DNA from: Gallibacterium trehalosifermentans
Lineage (GTDB): Bacteria > Pseudomonadota > Gammaproteobacteria > Enterobacterales > Pasteurellaceae
Reading direction: 5' to 3'
DNA length: 64,000 nucleotides
Assembly (NCBI RefSeq): GCF_042433055.1
Contig: NZ_JBHLWB010000001.1
Location: 434,001-498,000, forward strand
Every line of letters begins with the position of its first letter. Position 1 is the first letter of the stretch. The position numbers and the translations under genes were made by a program. Shown here piece by piece: positions 25,351 through 34,291 of the stretch. The notes beneath the pieces are model-generated. The model saw nothing but the letters and a program-made list of their open reading frames with translations. It had not been told where the DNA came from and ran no database searches.

Positions 25351-27068
25351 TATGATCTCTCCGTTCTGCTTAAATACATTTCATTCATTGCTCCACCACG
25401 CACTTGCATTGGATAAACGTGTTCTGTCTCATCTACCTTAATATCGACAAATACCACTTGATCTTTCATGGCTAAGGCTTGTGCTAATTTTTCCTCTAAC
25501 TCTGCTGGTGAATTGATTTGTATACCAACGTGTCCATAGGCTTCGGCTAATTTGACAAAATCGGGCAATGAATCCATATAAGATTGCGAATGGCGTCCCG
25601 CATAAATAATATCTTGCCACTGTTTCACCATGCCTAAGAAACGGTTATTCAAACTGACAATCACAATCGGAATGCCATACTGCTTCGCGGTTGATAATTC
25701 TTGAATATTCATTTGAATACTGCCATCACCCGTTATACAAACCACCGTAGCGTCTGGGTGTGCTAATTTCACACCTAATGCCGCAGGTAAACCAAAGCCC
25801 ATCGTACCTAACCCACCAGAATTAATCCATTGACGCGGTTTAGCAAATGGATAATGCAAGGCTGCAAACATTTGATGCTGTCCGACATCAGAAGCAATAT
25901 AGGCTTCCCCTTTTGTTAAACGATAAAGGGTTTCTACGACTTGTTGTGGTTTAATCACCTCATTATTTGTTGCATAAGTTAGACATTTTTTTTCTTGCCA
26001 TTGGCGAATTTGTTGCCACCACTCTGCTAATTGTTGTTGTGCTTTTGCAATATCTTCATTAGTGAGTAACGCCAAGAATTCATCTAACACCATTTGCGCA
26101 TCACCAACGATAGGAATATTAGCAATCACATTTTTTGAAATCGAGGTTGGATCTATATCAATGTGAATAATTTGAGCATTTGGACAATACTTATCGAGAT
26201 TATTGGTTGTACGATCATCAAAACGTACGCCAAGACCAATGATTAAATCACTATTGTGCATCGCATTATTGGCTTCATAAGTTCCATGCATTCCTAACAT
26301 GCCTAAAAATTGCGGATCTTGCCCAGGAAATCCCCCAAGTCCCATTAATGACGCAGTTACAGGAAGATTTAATTGCTGAGCAAATTTTGTTACTTTTTCG
26401 GCACAATTTGCTGTAATCACGCCCCCACCAATAAATAAGACTGGGCGTTTGGCAATTTGAATTGCTTTCAGTGCTTTTTTAATCTGTCCTTTATGACCTT
26501 GTAAGGTTGGATTATAAGAACGTAAATGCACTTCTTCTGGATAACTATAATTATATTTAATACTTGGGTTTAAAATATCTTTTGGTAAATCAATCACCAC
26601 TGGACCAGGGCGACCAGTTGAAGCAATATAAAAGGCTTTTTTCATTACCATTGGAATATCTTCTGCATTTTTGACTAAAAAGCTATGCTTCACGACTGGA
26701 CGTGAAATACCAACCATATCGCATTCTTGGAATGCATCGCTACCAATGAGGTTTCCCATAACCTGACCTGATAAAACAACTAAAGGGACAGAATCCATAT
26801 AAGCTGTCGCAATTCCCGTAATTGTATTGGTAGCGCCAGGACCTGAAGTAATCAATACACACCCGACTTTCCCTGTGGAGCGAGCATAGCCATCAGCCAT
26901 ATGCACTGCACCTTGTTCATGACGCACAAGAATATGTTCTATCCCGCCAAGGGTATGAATAGCATCATAGATATCAAGCACCGACCCACCAGGATAGCCA
27001 AATAAATATTCCACACCTTGATCGCGTAACGACTGCACCACCATTTCGGCGCCAGATAATTTTTTCAT
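25350..27068 (-). CDS. ilvI: Acetolactate synthase III, large catalytic subunit
   Basis: IlvI is a thiamine-diphosphate and FAD enzyme that makes acetolactate or acetohydroxybutyrate, the first common step of branched-chain amino acid synthesis. The 572-residue protein starts KKLSGAEMVVQSLRDQGVEYLFGYPGG, has the TPP glutamate in VRHEQGAVHMADGYAR, and the TPP motif GDGSIQMN near the C-terminus. An ATG at 27083 exists, but GAGGA lies at the right distance for the ATG at 27068. No leader-peptide attenuator was recognised upstream. Confidence 0.96.
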   Translation of the reverse strand: MKKLSGAEMVVQSLRDQGVEYLFGYPGGSVLDIYDAIHTLGGIEHILVRHEQGAVHMADGYARSTGKVGCVLITSGPGATNTITGIATAYMDSVPLVVLSGQVMGNLIGSDAFQECDMVGISRPVVKHSFLVKNAEDIPMVMKKAFYIASTGRPGPVVIDLPKDILNPSIKYNYSYPEEVHLRSYNPTLQGHKGQIKKALKAIQIAKRPVLFIGGGVITANCAEKVTKFAQQLNLPVTASLMGLGGFPGQDPQFLGMLGMHGTYEANNAMHNSDLIIGLGVRFDDRTTNNLDKYCPNAQIIHIDIDPTSISKNVIANIPIVGDAQMVLDEFLALLTNEDIAKAQQQLAEWWQQIRQWQEKKCLTYATNNEVIKPQQVVETLYRLTKGEAYIASDVGQHQMFAALHYPFAKPRQWINSGGLGTMGFGLPAALGVKLAHPDATVVCITGDGSIQMNIQELSTAKQYGIPIVIVSLNNRFLGMVKQWQDIIYAGRHSQSYMDSLPDFVKLAEAYGHVGIQINSPAELEEKLAQALAMKDQVVFVDIKVDETEHVYPMQVRGGAMNEMYLSRTERS

Positions 27069-27231
27069 TTTTTCCTCTCTCATCGATTACTAACTACATT
27101 GCTTGTTAGTTTTACTGCAACTTAGTTCTCTTGTCTATAGTAATTTTTTAGATAATTTCATAATTATTTGGCATTTAATACTAAAAATACACCCTTTTTC
27201 AATACAAAGTAAAAATTTATTGATAAAAAAT

Positions 27232-27260
27232 AAAAAAAATACGGCAATAAGCCGTATTTT
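27232..27260 (-). terminator. Intrinsic terminator after the lysine carrier gene
   Basis: Perfect 10-bp stem AAAATACGGC / GCCGTATTTT with an AATAA loop; the A run at 27232-27239 gives a U tract on the minus-strand RNA. Confidence 0.85.
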
Positions 27261-27280
27261 ATAAAATTAAATTTTTTTCT

Positions 27281-28825
27281 TTAATTATTGCTAAAATTTG
27301 CTCGACGTGATCTAAAAATGAAAAATAAGAACGCCAAAATACCTGCCGTGGTTACAAAACCTAACATTGCAGAGCCAGTAAATCCTAAACAAATAAAACC
27401 AATAAATGATGCAACGGCAACCATCACAGCATAAGGTAATTGCGTATTGACGTGATCAATATGATTACACGCTGCGCCAGTAGACGATAAAATAGTCGTA
27501 TCTGACACAGGTGAACAGTGATCACCACATACAGCCCCCGCCATAACAGCTGATAAGCAAGGAAGCATTAAACTAGGATCTGCATTGGCTGCCATCGCTG
27601 CGGCGATTGGTAACATAATACCAAATGTTCCCCAGCTAGTTCCTGTTGAAAATGCCATCACAATCGCTAATAAGAATAATAATGCAGGTAATAGTTGTGT
27701 CATCATATTGCCACTTACTAGGCTCGCTAAATATTTTCCAGTGTGAACATCTCCTACAATCGTATTGATGGTCCATGCAAAACATAGAATGGTAATTGCA
27801 CCTAGCATTGATTTAAATCCTACCAAAATGGCTTGAATATAGTGTGCAAAATTGATGCGGCCAAAAACAAATAATGATGCAACAATAAACGCAGCGCAAC
27901 TCCCCACAACCAACGAAATACCAACCGTTGTATTTTCAAATGCGCCTAAAACAGAAAAAGCTTGCCCGTCCGCAATTAATGCTTCATAACCAGTATACAT
28001 CATCATCGAAACGGTGCTAATAATTAAGACAAGGATAGGAATAATTAACCCACCTACACTGCCGTTATCACTGCTTTCAACTTCACTCTTCTCATTATGC
28101 AGTTGCGCATTCATTGCTTGTTGTTCATGGCGAGCCATTAAACCAAGATCAAAAGAAAAATAAGCAACAAAGAAAACACTAAACAATGCAAAAAGCGCAT
28201 AATAGTTCATTGCACTCATTGCCACGAAAGCACTCATTGGGGAATAACCCGTAATCGCATGAGTTGTTAATAACCCTGCGACTAAGGTCATAATATACGC
28301 ACCCCAACTAGAAATTGGCATTAATACACACATTGGCGCAGCTGTTGAGTCTAGAATATACGCTAATTTTGCCCGAGAAACTTGGAATTTATCGGTAACT
28401 GGACGTGCAATAGCTCCAACCGCTAAACTATGAAAATAGTCATCAATAAAAGTAAAAAAGACTAGACAAGCCGTCAATAATTTTGCCCCACGTCTACCTT
28501 TAATATGTTTTTGCGCCCATGCAGCAAAGGCTTGATTACTACCTGATACCGTTAATAAGGAAGTTAAAGCGCCCAACATTAATAAGAAAATAATAATATT
28601 TAAATTATTATGATTAAGTCCTTCTTCACTATAAACTAAAGAAAAAACACTATTTTTAATATATATTGCGGCATTTAATGGACTAGCAGCCGTTAACATT
28701 AATGCCCCAACAATAATTCCCACACTTAAAGATAATAAAACACGACGTGTAATCATCGCTAATGTTAAAGCTAATAATGGCGGTACAATCGACCAAATAG
28801 AAGAAGAATAATCAACAAGTTCCAT
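27281..28825 (-). CDS. NhaC-family membrane carrier, probable lysine importer
   Basis: The 514-residue protein is an integral membrane carrier with about a dozen hydrophobic segments of the NhaC Na+/H+ antiporter family. Conserved segments include FFTFIDDYFHSLAVGA, DSTAAPMCVLMPISSWGA, AFSTGTSWGTFGIMLPIA and AVCGDHCSPVSDTTILSSTG. By sequence alone it would be called an antiporter, but its leader is a lysine riboswitch. Riboswitch-linked NhaC relatives in gammaproteobacteria have been proposed as lysine transporters (LysW), and I infer lysine import here. The direction and coupling ion are not visible. It is followed by a strong terminator. Confidence 0.85.
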   Translation of the reverse strand: MELVDYSSSIWSIVPPLLALTLAMITRRVLLSLSVGIIVGALMLTAASPLNAAIYIKNSVFSLVYSEEGLNHNNLNIIIFLLMLGALTSLLTVSGSNQAFAAWAQKHIKGRRGAKLLTACLVFFTFIDDYFHSLAVGAIARPVTDKFQVSRAKLAYILDSTAAPMCVLMPISSWGAYIMTLVAGLLTTHAITGYSPMSAFVAMSAMNYYALFALFSVFFVAYFSFDLGLMARHEQQAMNAQLHNEKSEVESSDNGSVGGLIIPILVLIISTVSMMMYTGYEALIADGQAFSVLGAFENTTVGISLVVGSCAAFIVASLFVFGRINFAHYIQAILVGFKSMLGAITILCFAWTINTIVGDVHTGKYLASLVSGNMMTQLLPALLFLLAIVMAFSTGTSWGTFGIMLPIAAAMAANADPSLMLPCLSAVMAGAVCGDHCSPVSDTTILSSTGAACNHIDHVNTQLPYAVMVAVASFIGFICLGFTGSAMLGFVTTAGILAFLFFIFRSRRANFSNN

Positions 28826-28902
28826 ACGCTAACCTAAAAATAAAAGAAAGAGTCTAGCGAGTTATTTAGCGAAGAACGTTCACAAAAGGAGGGATAAATG
28901 AT

Positions 28903-29095
28903 TAACCACCCTAACTCGTAGCACTCCATAGTTACACAAAATAATTACTATGACAGTATCGTCCCTTTCGGTAACGATCCCAACCAATTAAGATGACGCT
29001 TAATTGATTTCGGCGGTTATTCCTTTCCCTTCTTATCAACGCAGTCAGCTCAAAGAAGATACTTATAATAATCGCACCTCTACATCAGGTGGCTA
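28903..29095 (-). ncRNA. Lysine riboswitch (L box)
   Basis: Read on the minus strand, the leader shows the L-box landmarks in order: GATGTAGAGGTGCGA, then AGTATC, GAGCTGACTGCG, AAGGAATAACCGCCGAAAT, GGTTGGGATCGTTACCGAAA, GGGACGATACTGTCA, and ACTATGGAGTGC. The closing helix P1 pairs TAGCCACC (at 29088-29095) with GGTGGTTA (at 28903-28910). High lysine should switch off the carrier gene 78 bases downstream. I could not resolve the expression platform; no obvious U-tract terminator lies between the aptamer and the ATG, so translational control is possible. Confidence 0.93.
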
Positions 29096-29249
29096 AAAGA
29101 TACAACAAGTAATAAAAAAAGCAAGTTTTTTAAATTAAAATTTAATTGAATATTAATATTACTATTTACTTTTAAATTATTTTCATTAAAATTATTAAGT
29201 ATTTTTTATTAACAATAGACTTAATGTGGCATTGCTGAGGAGATTATTA

Positions 29250-29660
29250 ATGGAAGAGTTATTAAAAACATTAAATAATATTCGTTCTTTACGTGTTTTA
29301 GCAAAAGAAATATCTTTAGAACAACTAGAAACTATTTTTAAAAAATTTGAGCTTGTTGTACAAGAAAGACGATTAGAAGAAGAAGCCCAACAACAAGAAT
29401 TAGCTGCTCATAAAGAAAAAATTGAAAAATATAAAGAATTATTAAAATCAGAAGGTATTTCACCAGAAGAATTATTTGAAGTGATGAATTTCCACCGTTT
29501 TAATCCATCACAACATAAAAGACGCCCACCTCGTCCAGCAAAATATCGTTATATTGATTCAGATGGTTCAGAAAAAACTTGGACTGGTCAAGGTAGAACA
29601 CCAAAAGCTATTCAAATGCAACTTGATAAAGGTGTAAGTTTAGAAAGTTTTGAAATTTAA
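29250..29660 (+). CDS. hns: H-NS-type nucleoid-associated DNA-binding protein
   Basis: H-NS silences AT-rich and foreign DNA and shapes the nucleoid. The 136-residue protein has an N-terminal coiled-coil dimerisation region (about residues 1-65, rich in E, K and L). It ends with a C-terminal DNA-binding domain holding KTWTGQGRTPKAI, nearly the enterobacterial core motif. A GTG at 29226 is open in frame, but GAGGAG at 29237-29242 fits the ATG at 29250, which matches the family start. The divergent gene on the left is the riboswitch-controlled carrier. It is a plausible silencer of the AT-rich cassette in this window. Confidence 0.95.
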   Translation: MEELLKTLNNIRSLRVLAKEISLEQLETIFKKFELVVQERRLEEEAQQQELAAHKEKIEKYKELLKSEGISPEELFEVMNFHRFNPSQHKRRPPRPAKYRYIDSDGSEKTWTGQGRTPKAIQMQLDKGVSLESFEI

Positions 29661-29683
29661 TTAAAATATAATTTTTTATATAG

Positions 29684-29717
29684 AACCTATTCAATATTAT
29701 TTGAATAGGTTTTTTTA
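29684..29717 (+). terminator. Intrinsic terminator after hns
   Basis: Perfect 11-bp stem AACCTATTCAA / TTGAATAGGTT with a 6-base loop and a following run of T. Confidence 0.9.
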
Positions 29718-29792
29718 TGATTTATATTTTTATATCAACCATTATTAAATTGAATATGCCCCATAGAATATAACAATATGTGCTTCAAAGGC

Positions 29793-29820
29793 TTTCCCCT
29801 TTCCCCTTTCCCCTTTCCCC
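29793..29820. repeat. Four tandem TTTCCCC heptamers; G-quadruplex motif on the minus strand
   Basis: Four exact copies of TTTCCCC lie in the 400-base gene-free stretch between the hns terminator and nrdA. On the minus strand this reads as four GGGG runs with AAA loops, a textbook G-quadruplex pattern. Heptamer tracts can also slip. The rest of 29718-30050 holds nothing that I can call a gene or structure. Confidence 0.85.
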
Positions 29821-30050
29821 TCATTTTAGTATAGATTTCAAATGCAATATTGACAGGTATCCATTCATCATCATAGTAAAAAATCATAACTCATTGATTT
29901 AATTTGCAATTTAAAAAATTAACGCCTAATTTTTTGCCATTGCAGAGTTTTTAAACTATTAAACAGATCAAATGCTTCAGAAACCTTTTGTAAATTAATA
30001 AGTTATTTTTTGTCAATTAGCTATCACTCATTCTCTGCATATTTTTCTAC

Positions 30051-30078
30051 TTGAGTTTTTGCTGAAACACATTATATT
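30051..30078 (+). promoter_or_regulatory. Predicted nrdA promoter
   Basis: A -35 TTGAGT (30051-30056) and -10 TATATT (30073-30078) are spaced by 16 bases. The -10 lies inside the first NrdR box. Confidence 0.5.
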
Positions 30079-30113
30079 GGTGCGAAAATTTTGAGAGATA
30101 CTATATATTGTGT
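30067..30113 (+). promoter_or_regulatory. Pair of NrdR boxes before nrdAB
   Basis: Box 1 (30067-30082) is ACACATTATATTGGTG; box 2 (30098-30113) is ATACTATATATTGTGT, which differs at one place from the usual ACACTATATATTGTGT. Their starts are 31 bases apart, three helical turns, the standard layout for ATP/dATP-dependent repression by NrdR. Box 2 lies just before the ribosome site. Confidence 0.85.
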
Positions 30114-30126
30114 TAAGGTGTTTTTA

Positions 30127-32397
30127 ATGAATACATCACTACGAGTTACCAAGCGAGATGGGCGTTTAGAACCAATTAACTTAGATAAAATCCATCGTGT
30201 GATTACTTGGGCAGCAGAAGGCTTAGAGAATGTGTCTGTTTCACAAGTAGAATTACGTTCACATATCCAATTCTATGAAGGGATCAAAACCTCTGATATC
30301 CACGAAACGATTATTAAATCAGCCGCAGATTTAATCAGTAAGGATACCCCTGACTATCAATACCTCGCTGCTCGTTTAGCAATCTTCCATTTACGCAAAA
30401 AAGCTTTTGGACATTTTGAGCCACCTCGCCTATATGAACAAGTAAAACGTCTTGTGCGTATGGGAAAATATGATCCCTCATTACTCACTGATTACACTCG
30501 TGAAGAATGGGACGAGATGGATACCTATCTTGATCATTGGCGAGATATGACCTTTTCTTATGCAGCAGTAAAACAATTAGAAGGTAAATATTTGGTACAA
30601 AACCGAGTAACGGGTGAAATCTATGAATCTGCACAATTTTTATATATTTTGGTTGCAGCTTGTTTATTCGTAAACTATCCAAAAGAAACGCGTTTAAACT
30701 ACATCAAACGTTTCTATGATGCCACTTCAACATTTAAAATCTCATTGCCAACACCAATTATGGCGGGGGTTCGTACCCCAACCCGCCAATTTAGTTCTTG
30801 CGTACTCATTGAATGTGATGACAGCTTAGATTCTATTAATGCGACTTCAGCAGCAATCGTAAAATATGTTTCTCAACGTGCAGGCATTGGTGTGAATGCT
30901 GGTGCAATTCGTGCGTTAGGTAGTCCAATTCGTAATGGCGAAGCATTCCATACAGGTTGTATTCCATTCTACAAACACTTCCAAACAGCCGTAAAATCTT
31001 GCTCACAAGGTGGCGTTCGAGGTGGTGCTGCCACCGTTTATTATCCAATTTGGCATTTAGAGGTGGAAAGTTTATTAGTCTTAAAAAATAACCGTGGCGT
31101 GGAAGATAACCGTGTACGCCATATGGATTATGGGGTACAAATTAATAAACTTATGTATCAACGCTTAATTAAAGGTGGCGATATTACTTTATTTAGCCCA
31201 TCAGATGTGCCAGGACTCTACGCAGCATTCTTTGCTAATCAGGAAAAATTTGAGCAGCTCTATTTGCAATATGAACAAGATCCAAACATTCGCAAACGTT
31301 CCGTAAAAGCGGTAGAGTTATTCTCTTTATTAATGCAGGAACGTGCGTCAACAGGGCGTATTTATATCCAAAATGTGGATCACTGCAATACGCACTCACC
31401 ATTTGATCCTGAAGTAGCGCCAGTACGTCAATCTAACCTCTGTTTAGAGATCGCATTACCGACTAAACCACTACAACATATTCATGATGAAAATGGCGAA
31501 ATTGCCTTATGTACCCTTTCAGCGTTTAACTTAGGTGCCATTGATAATCTTGATGAGTTAGAAGATTTAGCTGATTTAGCGGTACGAGCTTTAGATGCGC
31601 TGCTCGATTATCAAAATTATCCAATTAAAGCAGCACAAATTGGTTCAATGGGTCGCCGTTCGTTGGGTATTGGGGTAATTAACTATGCTTATTATCTAGC
31701 GAAAAATGGTGTACGTTATTCTGACGGCTCTGCTAATGATTTAACGCACCGTACTTTTGAAGCAATCCAATATTATTTATTAAAAGCATCAAATCGCTTA
31801 GCAAAAGAGTTTGGTCCTTGCAAATTCTTTAACGAAACGACTTATGCAAAAGGTATTTTACCAATTGATACTTATAAGAAAGATGTCGATCAACTCACCA
31901 AAGAACCGTTGCATTATGATTGGGAAAGCTTACGTAAAGAAATTAAAGAATTCGGCTTGCGTAATTCAACACTGACAGCATTAATGCCATCTGAAACATC
32001 ATCACAAATTTCTAATGCAACCAATGGTATTGAACCACCTCGAGGTTATATCAGCATTAAAGCTTCAAAAGACGGTATTCTACGTCAAGTTGTCCCTGAT
32101 TATGAAAACCTTAGTGATCGTTATGAATTACTCTGGGATATTCCTGGTAATGATGGTTACTTACATTTAGTTGCAATTATGCAAAAATTTGTGGATCAAG
32201 CAATTTCAGCTAATACCAATTACGATCCACAACGTTTCGAAGATGGTAAAGTCCCAATGAAGCAGTTATTAAAAGACTTATTAACCGCTTATAAATATGG
32301 TTTAAAAACGCTTTACTATCAAAATACTCGTGATGGCGCTGAAGATAGTCAAGAAGATCTTGATGATGGCTGTGCTGGTGGCGCATGTAAAATCTAA
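30127..32397 (+). CDS. nrdA: Class Ia ribonucleotide reductase, alpha subunit
   Basis: NrdA reduces ribonucleoside diphosphates to deoxyribonucleotides with the NrdB radical subunit. The 756-residue protein starts TSLRVTKRDGRLEPINLDKI, the ATP-cone allosteric domain. It has the active-site region RQSNLCLEIALPTKP, and ends in CAGGACKI, the redox cysteine pair. It is close to E. coli NrdA throughout. A TTG at 30091 is open in frame but lies in the NrdR box region; AAGG before the ATG at 30127 and the family start support that ATG. Confidence 0.98.
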   Translation: MNTSLRVTKRDGRLEPINLDKIHRVITWAAEGLENVSVSQVELRSHIQFYEGIKTSDIHETIIKSAADLISKDTPDYQYLAARLAIFHLRKKAFGHFEPPRLYEQVKRLVRMGKYDPSLLTDYTREEWDEMDTYLDHWRDMTFSYAAVKQLEGKYLVQNRVTGEIYESAQFLYILVAACLFVNYPKETRLNYIKRFYDATSTFKISLPTPIMAGVRTPTRQFSSCVLIECDDSLDSINATSAAIVKYVSQRAGIGVNAGAIRALGSPIRNGEAFHTGCIPFYKHFQTAVKSCSQGGVRGGAATVYYPIWHLEVESLLVLKNNRGVEDNRVRHMDYGVQINKLMYQRLIKGGDITLFSPSDVPGLYAAFFANQEKFEQLYLQYEQDPNIRKRSVKAVELFSLLMQERASTGRIYIQNVDHCNTHSPFDPEVAPVRQSNLCLEIALPTKPLQHIHDENGEIALCTLSAFNLGAIDNLDELEDLADLAVRALDALLDYQNYPIKAAQIGSMGRRSLGIGVINYAYYLAKNGVRYSDGSANDLTHRTFEAIQYYLLKASNRLAKEFGPCKFFNETTYAKGILPIDTYKKDVDQLTKEPLHYDWESLRKEIKEFGLRNSTLTALMPSETSSQISNATNGIEPPRGYISIKASKDGILRQVVPDYENLSDRYELLWDIPGNDGYLHLVAIMQKFVDQAISANTNYDPQRFEDGKVPMKQLLKDLLTAYKYGLKTLYYQNTRDGAEDSQEDLDDGCAGGACKI

Positions 32398-32399
32398 TA

Positions 32400-32426
32400 A
32401 AAAAGGTCAGTTATACTGACCTTTTT
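32400..32426 (+). terminator. Hairpin between nrdA and nrdB
   Basis: Perfect 12-bp stem AAAAAGGTCAGT / ACTGACCTTTTT with a TAT loop directly after the nrdA stop. The 3' arm ends in five T. It resembles an intrinsic terminator and may reduce nrdB relative to nrdA or protect the 3' end. Confidence 0.75.
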
Positions 32427-32457
32427 ACTGTATAAATTTACTCTTGAGGAAAAACTG

Positions 32458-33588
32458 ATGGCATATACCACTTTTTCACAAAATAAAAATGATCAACTCA
32501 AAGAACCGATGTTTTTTGGGCAAAATGTGAATGTCGCTCGTTATGATCAACAAAAATATGAAACATTTGAAAAATTAATTGAGAAACAGCTTTCTTTCTT
32601 CTGGCGCCCAGAAGAAGTCGATGTATCGCAAGATCGCATTGATTATCAAGCCTTACCAGAACATGAAAAGCATATTTTCATCAGTAATTTGAAATATCAA
32701 ACATTATTAGATTCTATTCAAGGGCGCAGTCCAAATGTAGCATTATTACCTTTAGTTTCAATTCCTGAATTAGAAACTTGGATTGAAACATGGACATTTT
32801 CTGAAACAATTCATTCTCGTTCTTATACCCATATTATCCGTAATATTGTGAACGATCCATCGATTGTATTTGATGATATTGTAACCAACCAAGAAATTAT
32901 CAAACGAGCGCGAGATATTTCCGCTTATTACGATGATTTAATTCGTGATTCACAACTCTACTCGCTTTATGGTGAAGGTACTTATACGGTCGAAGGAAAA
33001 GAATATACGGTAACCTTACGTAACCTAAAACGCCAACTTTATCTCTGTCTAATGAGTGTAAACGCACTGGAAGCGATTCGCTTTTATGTGTCATTTGCCT
33101 GTTCCTTTGCCTTTGCAGAACGTAAATTGATGGAAGGAAACGCCAAAATCATCAAATTTATTGCCCGAGATGAAGCGTTACATTTGACTGGTACACAACA
33201 TATCTTAAATATTATGGCGGCAGGACAAGATGATCCAGAAATGGCGGAAATTGTCGAAGAGTGCCAGCAAGAAGCTTATGATCTGTTTGTGGCGGCAGCA
33301 GAACAAGAAAAAGAATGGGCTGACTATTTATTCAAAGATGGCTCAATGATTGGCTTAAATAAAGATATTTTATGTCAATACGTTGAATATATTACCAATA
33401 TTCGTATGCAGGCCGTAGGTTTACCACTACCTTTTGCTACACGTTCTAACCCAATTCCATGGATTAATGCTTGGCTTGTATCGGATAATGTACAAGTGGC
33501 ACCACAAGAAGTCGAAGTGAGTTCTTATCTTGTTGGACAAATCGATTCAAAAGTTGATGTCGATGATTTTGAAGATTTTAAATTGTAA
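32458..33588 (+). CDS. nrdB: Class Ia ribonucleotide reductase, beta subunit
   Basis: NrdB holds the diiron-tyrosyl radical cofactor. The 376-residue length equals the E. coli subunit. Iron ligands appear in WTFSETIHSRSYTHI (E and H), EAIRFYVSFACSFAFAE and ARDEALHLTGTQHI. The radical tyrosine lies in the SYTHII stretch. The C-terminus SKVDVDDFEDFKL is the peptide that docks on NrdA. GAGG precedes the ATG. It lies 60 bases after nrdA, behind a hairpin. Confidence 0.98.
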   Translation: MAYTTFSQNKNDQLKEPMFFGQNVNVARYDQQKYETFEKLIEKQLSFFWRPEEVDVSQDRIDYQALPEHEKHIFISNLKYQTLLDSIQGRSPNVALLPLVSIPELETWIETWTFSETIHSRSYTHIIRNIVNDPSIVFDDIVTNQEIIKRARDISAYYDDLIRDSQLYSLYGEGTYTVEGKEYTVTLRNLKRQLYLCLMSVNALEAIRFYVSFACSFAFAERKLMEGNAKIIKFIARDEALHLTGTQHILNIMAAGQDDPEMAEIVEECQQEAYDLFVAAAEQEKEWADYLFKDGSMIGLNKDILCQYVEYITNIRMQAVGLPLPFATRSNPIPWINAWLVSDNVQVAPQEVEVSSYLVGQIDSKVDVDDFEDFKL

Positions 33589-33597
33589 TACTACCTA

Positions 33598-33622
33598 TAG
33601 AGCATAAATATTTTATGCTCTA
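33598..33622 (+). terminator. Hairpin after nrdB
   Basis: Perfect 11-bp inverted repeat TAGAGCATAAA / TTTATGCTCTA with a 3-base loop, 10 bases past the stop. The following sequence is pyrimidine-rich rather than a pure T run. Confidence 0.7.
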
Positions 33623-33684
33623 TTCCCTATTCCCTACTCTCTTTTCCTATCTCTCTTTGCAAAAATAATTTATTAATAAATATT

Positions 33685-33694
33685 CCCCCCCCCC
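33685..33694. repeat. Run of ten C before a small secreted-protein gene
   Basis: An uninterrupted C10 tract lies 80 bases before the ATG of the next gene and 13 bases before an extended -10 (TGTTATTAT, the hexamer at 33708-33713). Homopolymer runs of this length are slippage-prone, so it may vary in length between cells. Confidence 0.75.
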
Positions 33695-33773
33695 ACCTCT
33701 TTTGTGTTATTATTTTTTCGCCTATATTTTGTAGGCTTGACTTTTAATAAACATTTATTTACAGGAGTTTATA

Positions 33774-34040
33774 ATGAAAACATTATTTATTTCTATCGCT
33801 TTATTAGGTGCAGCAATGAGCGCTTCAGCAGCAGATTTAGCCCCATCTTGCCAAAAATATTTTGATGAGTACGAGGGAATGTTAAAAGCAATGCCTGAAG
33901 CACAAGCTGCTGCTTATAAGCAACAATATGAAGCTGCAAAACAACAATTTGCTGCATTACCTACTGCTGCACAAGAGCAAACTTGTACACAAGCATTAGA
34001 TCAATTAAAACAATCTAAAGCTGCAATGGGTATTAAATAA
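33774..34040 (+). CDS. Small secreted protein, DUF5339-like
   Basis: The 88-residue protein starts with a clear signal peptide (residues 1-19, LFISIALLGAAMSASA before the cut, then ADLAPSC). The mature part is about 69 residues, rich in Ala and Gln, probably helical. It has two cysteines (in PSCQKYF and EQTCTQAL) that could form a disulfide in the periplasm. It resembles the small DUF5339 proteins of Pasteurellaceae; the function is unknown. ACAGGAG precedes the ATG. A C10 tract in its promoter region may vary its expression. Confidence 0.75.
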   Translation: MKTLFISIALLGAAMSASAADLAPSCQKYFDEYEGMLKAMPEAQAAAYKQQYEAAKQQFAALPTAAQEQTCTQALDQLKQSKAAMGIK

Positions 34041-34062
34041 TCCTTAATGCCTGTAATAATCC

Positions 34063-34103
34063 CCTCCCTCAGCATGAAAAAGCTGTTCCTCTAATGAGGG
34101 AGG
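34063..34103 (+). terminator. Stem-loop after the small secreted-protein gene
   Basis: Perfect 9-bp arms CCTCCCTCA / TGAGGGAGG enclose a 23-base loop, 22 bases past the stop codon. There is no T run after it, so it may act as an mRNA end structure rather than an intrinsic terminator. Confidence 0.45.
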
Positions 34104-34291
34104 ATAATGTCTAAGTAAATGTTATTAATTCTTCTTTTCTTAATACCACTCTTGTTTTTTCTCAGATTAACATCATTATTTTTTATTATTTTAATAAAAA
34201 CTTTTTACCCATCATTACAAAAGTTTAAAATAAAAAATCAGCCAATATTTGATAATACTGACTGATTTAACGATAAAAAGTTGCGGATTAA

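Noticed and set aside
33598..33694. Small RNA gene between nrdB and the secreted-protein gene
   Set aside because: The hairpin fits simple 3' end formation for nrdB, and no separate promoter could be seen for an RNA in this stretch.
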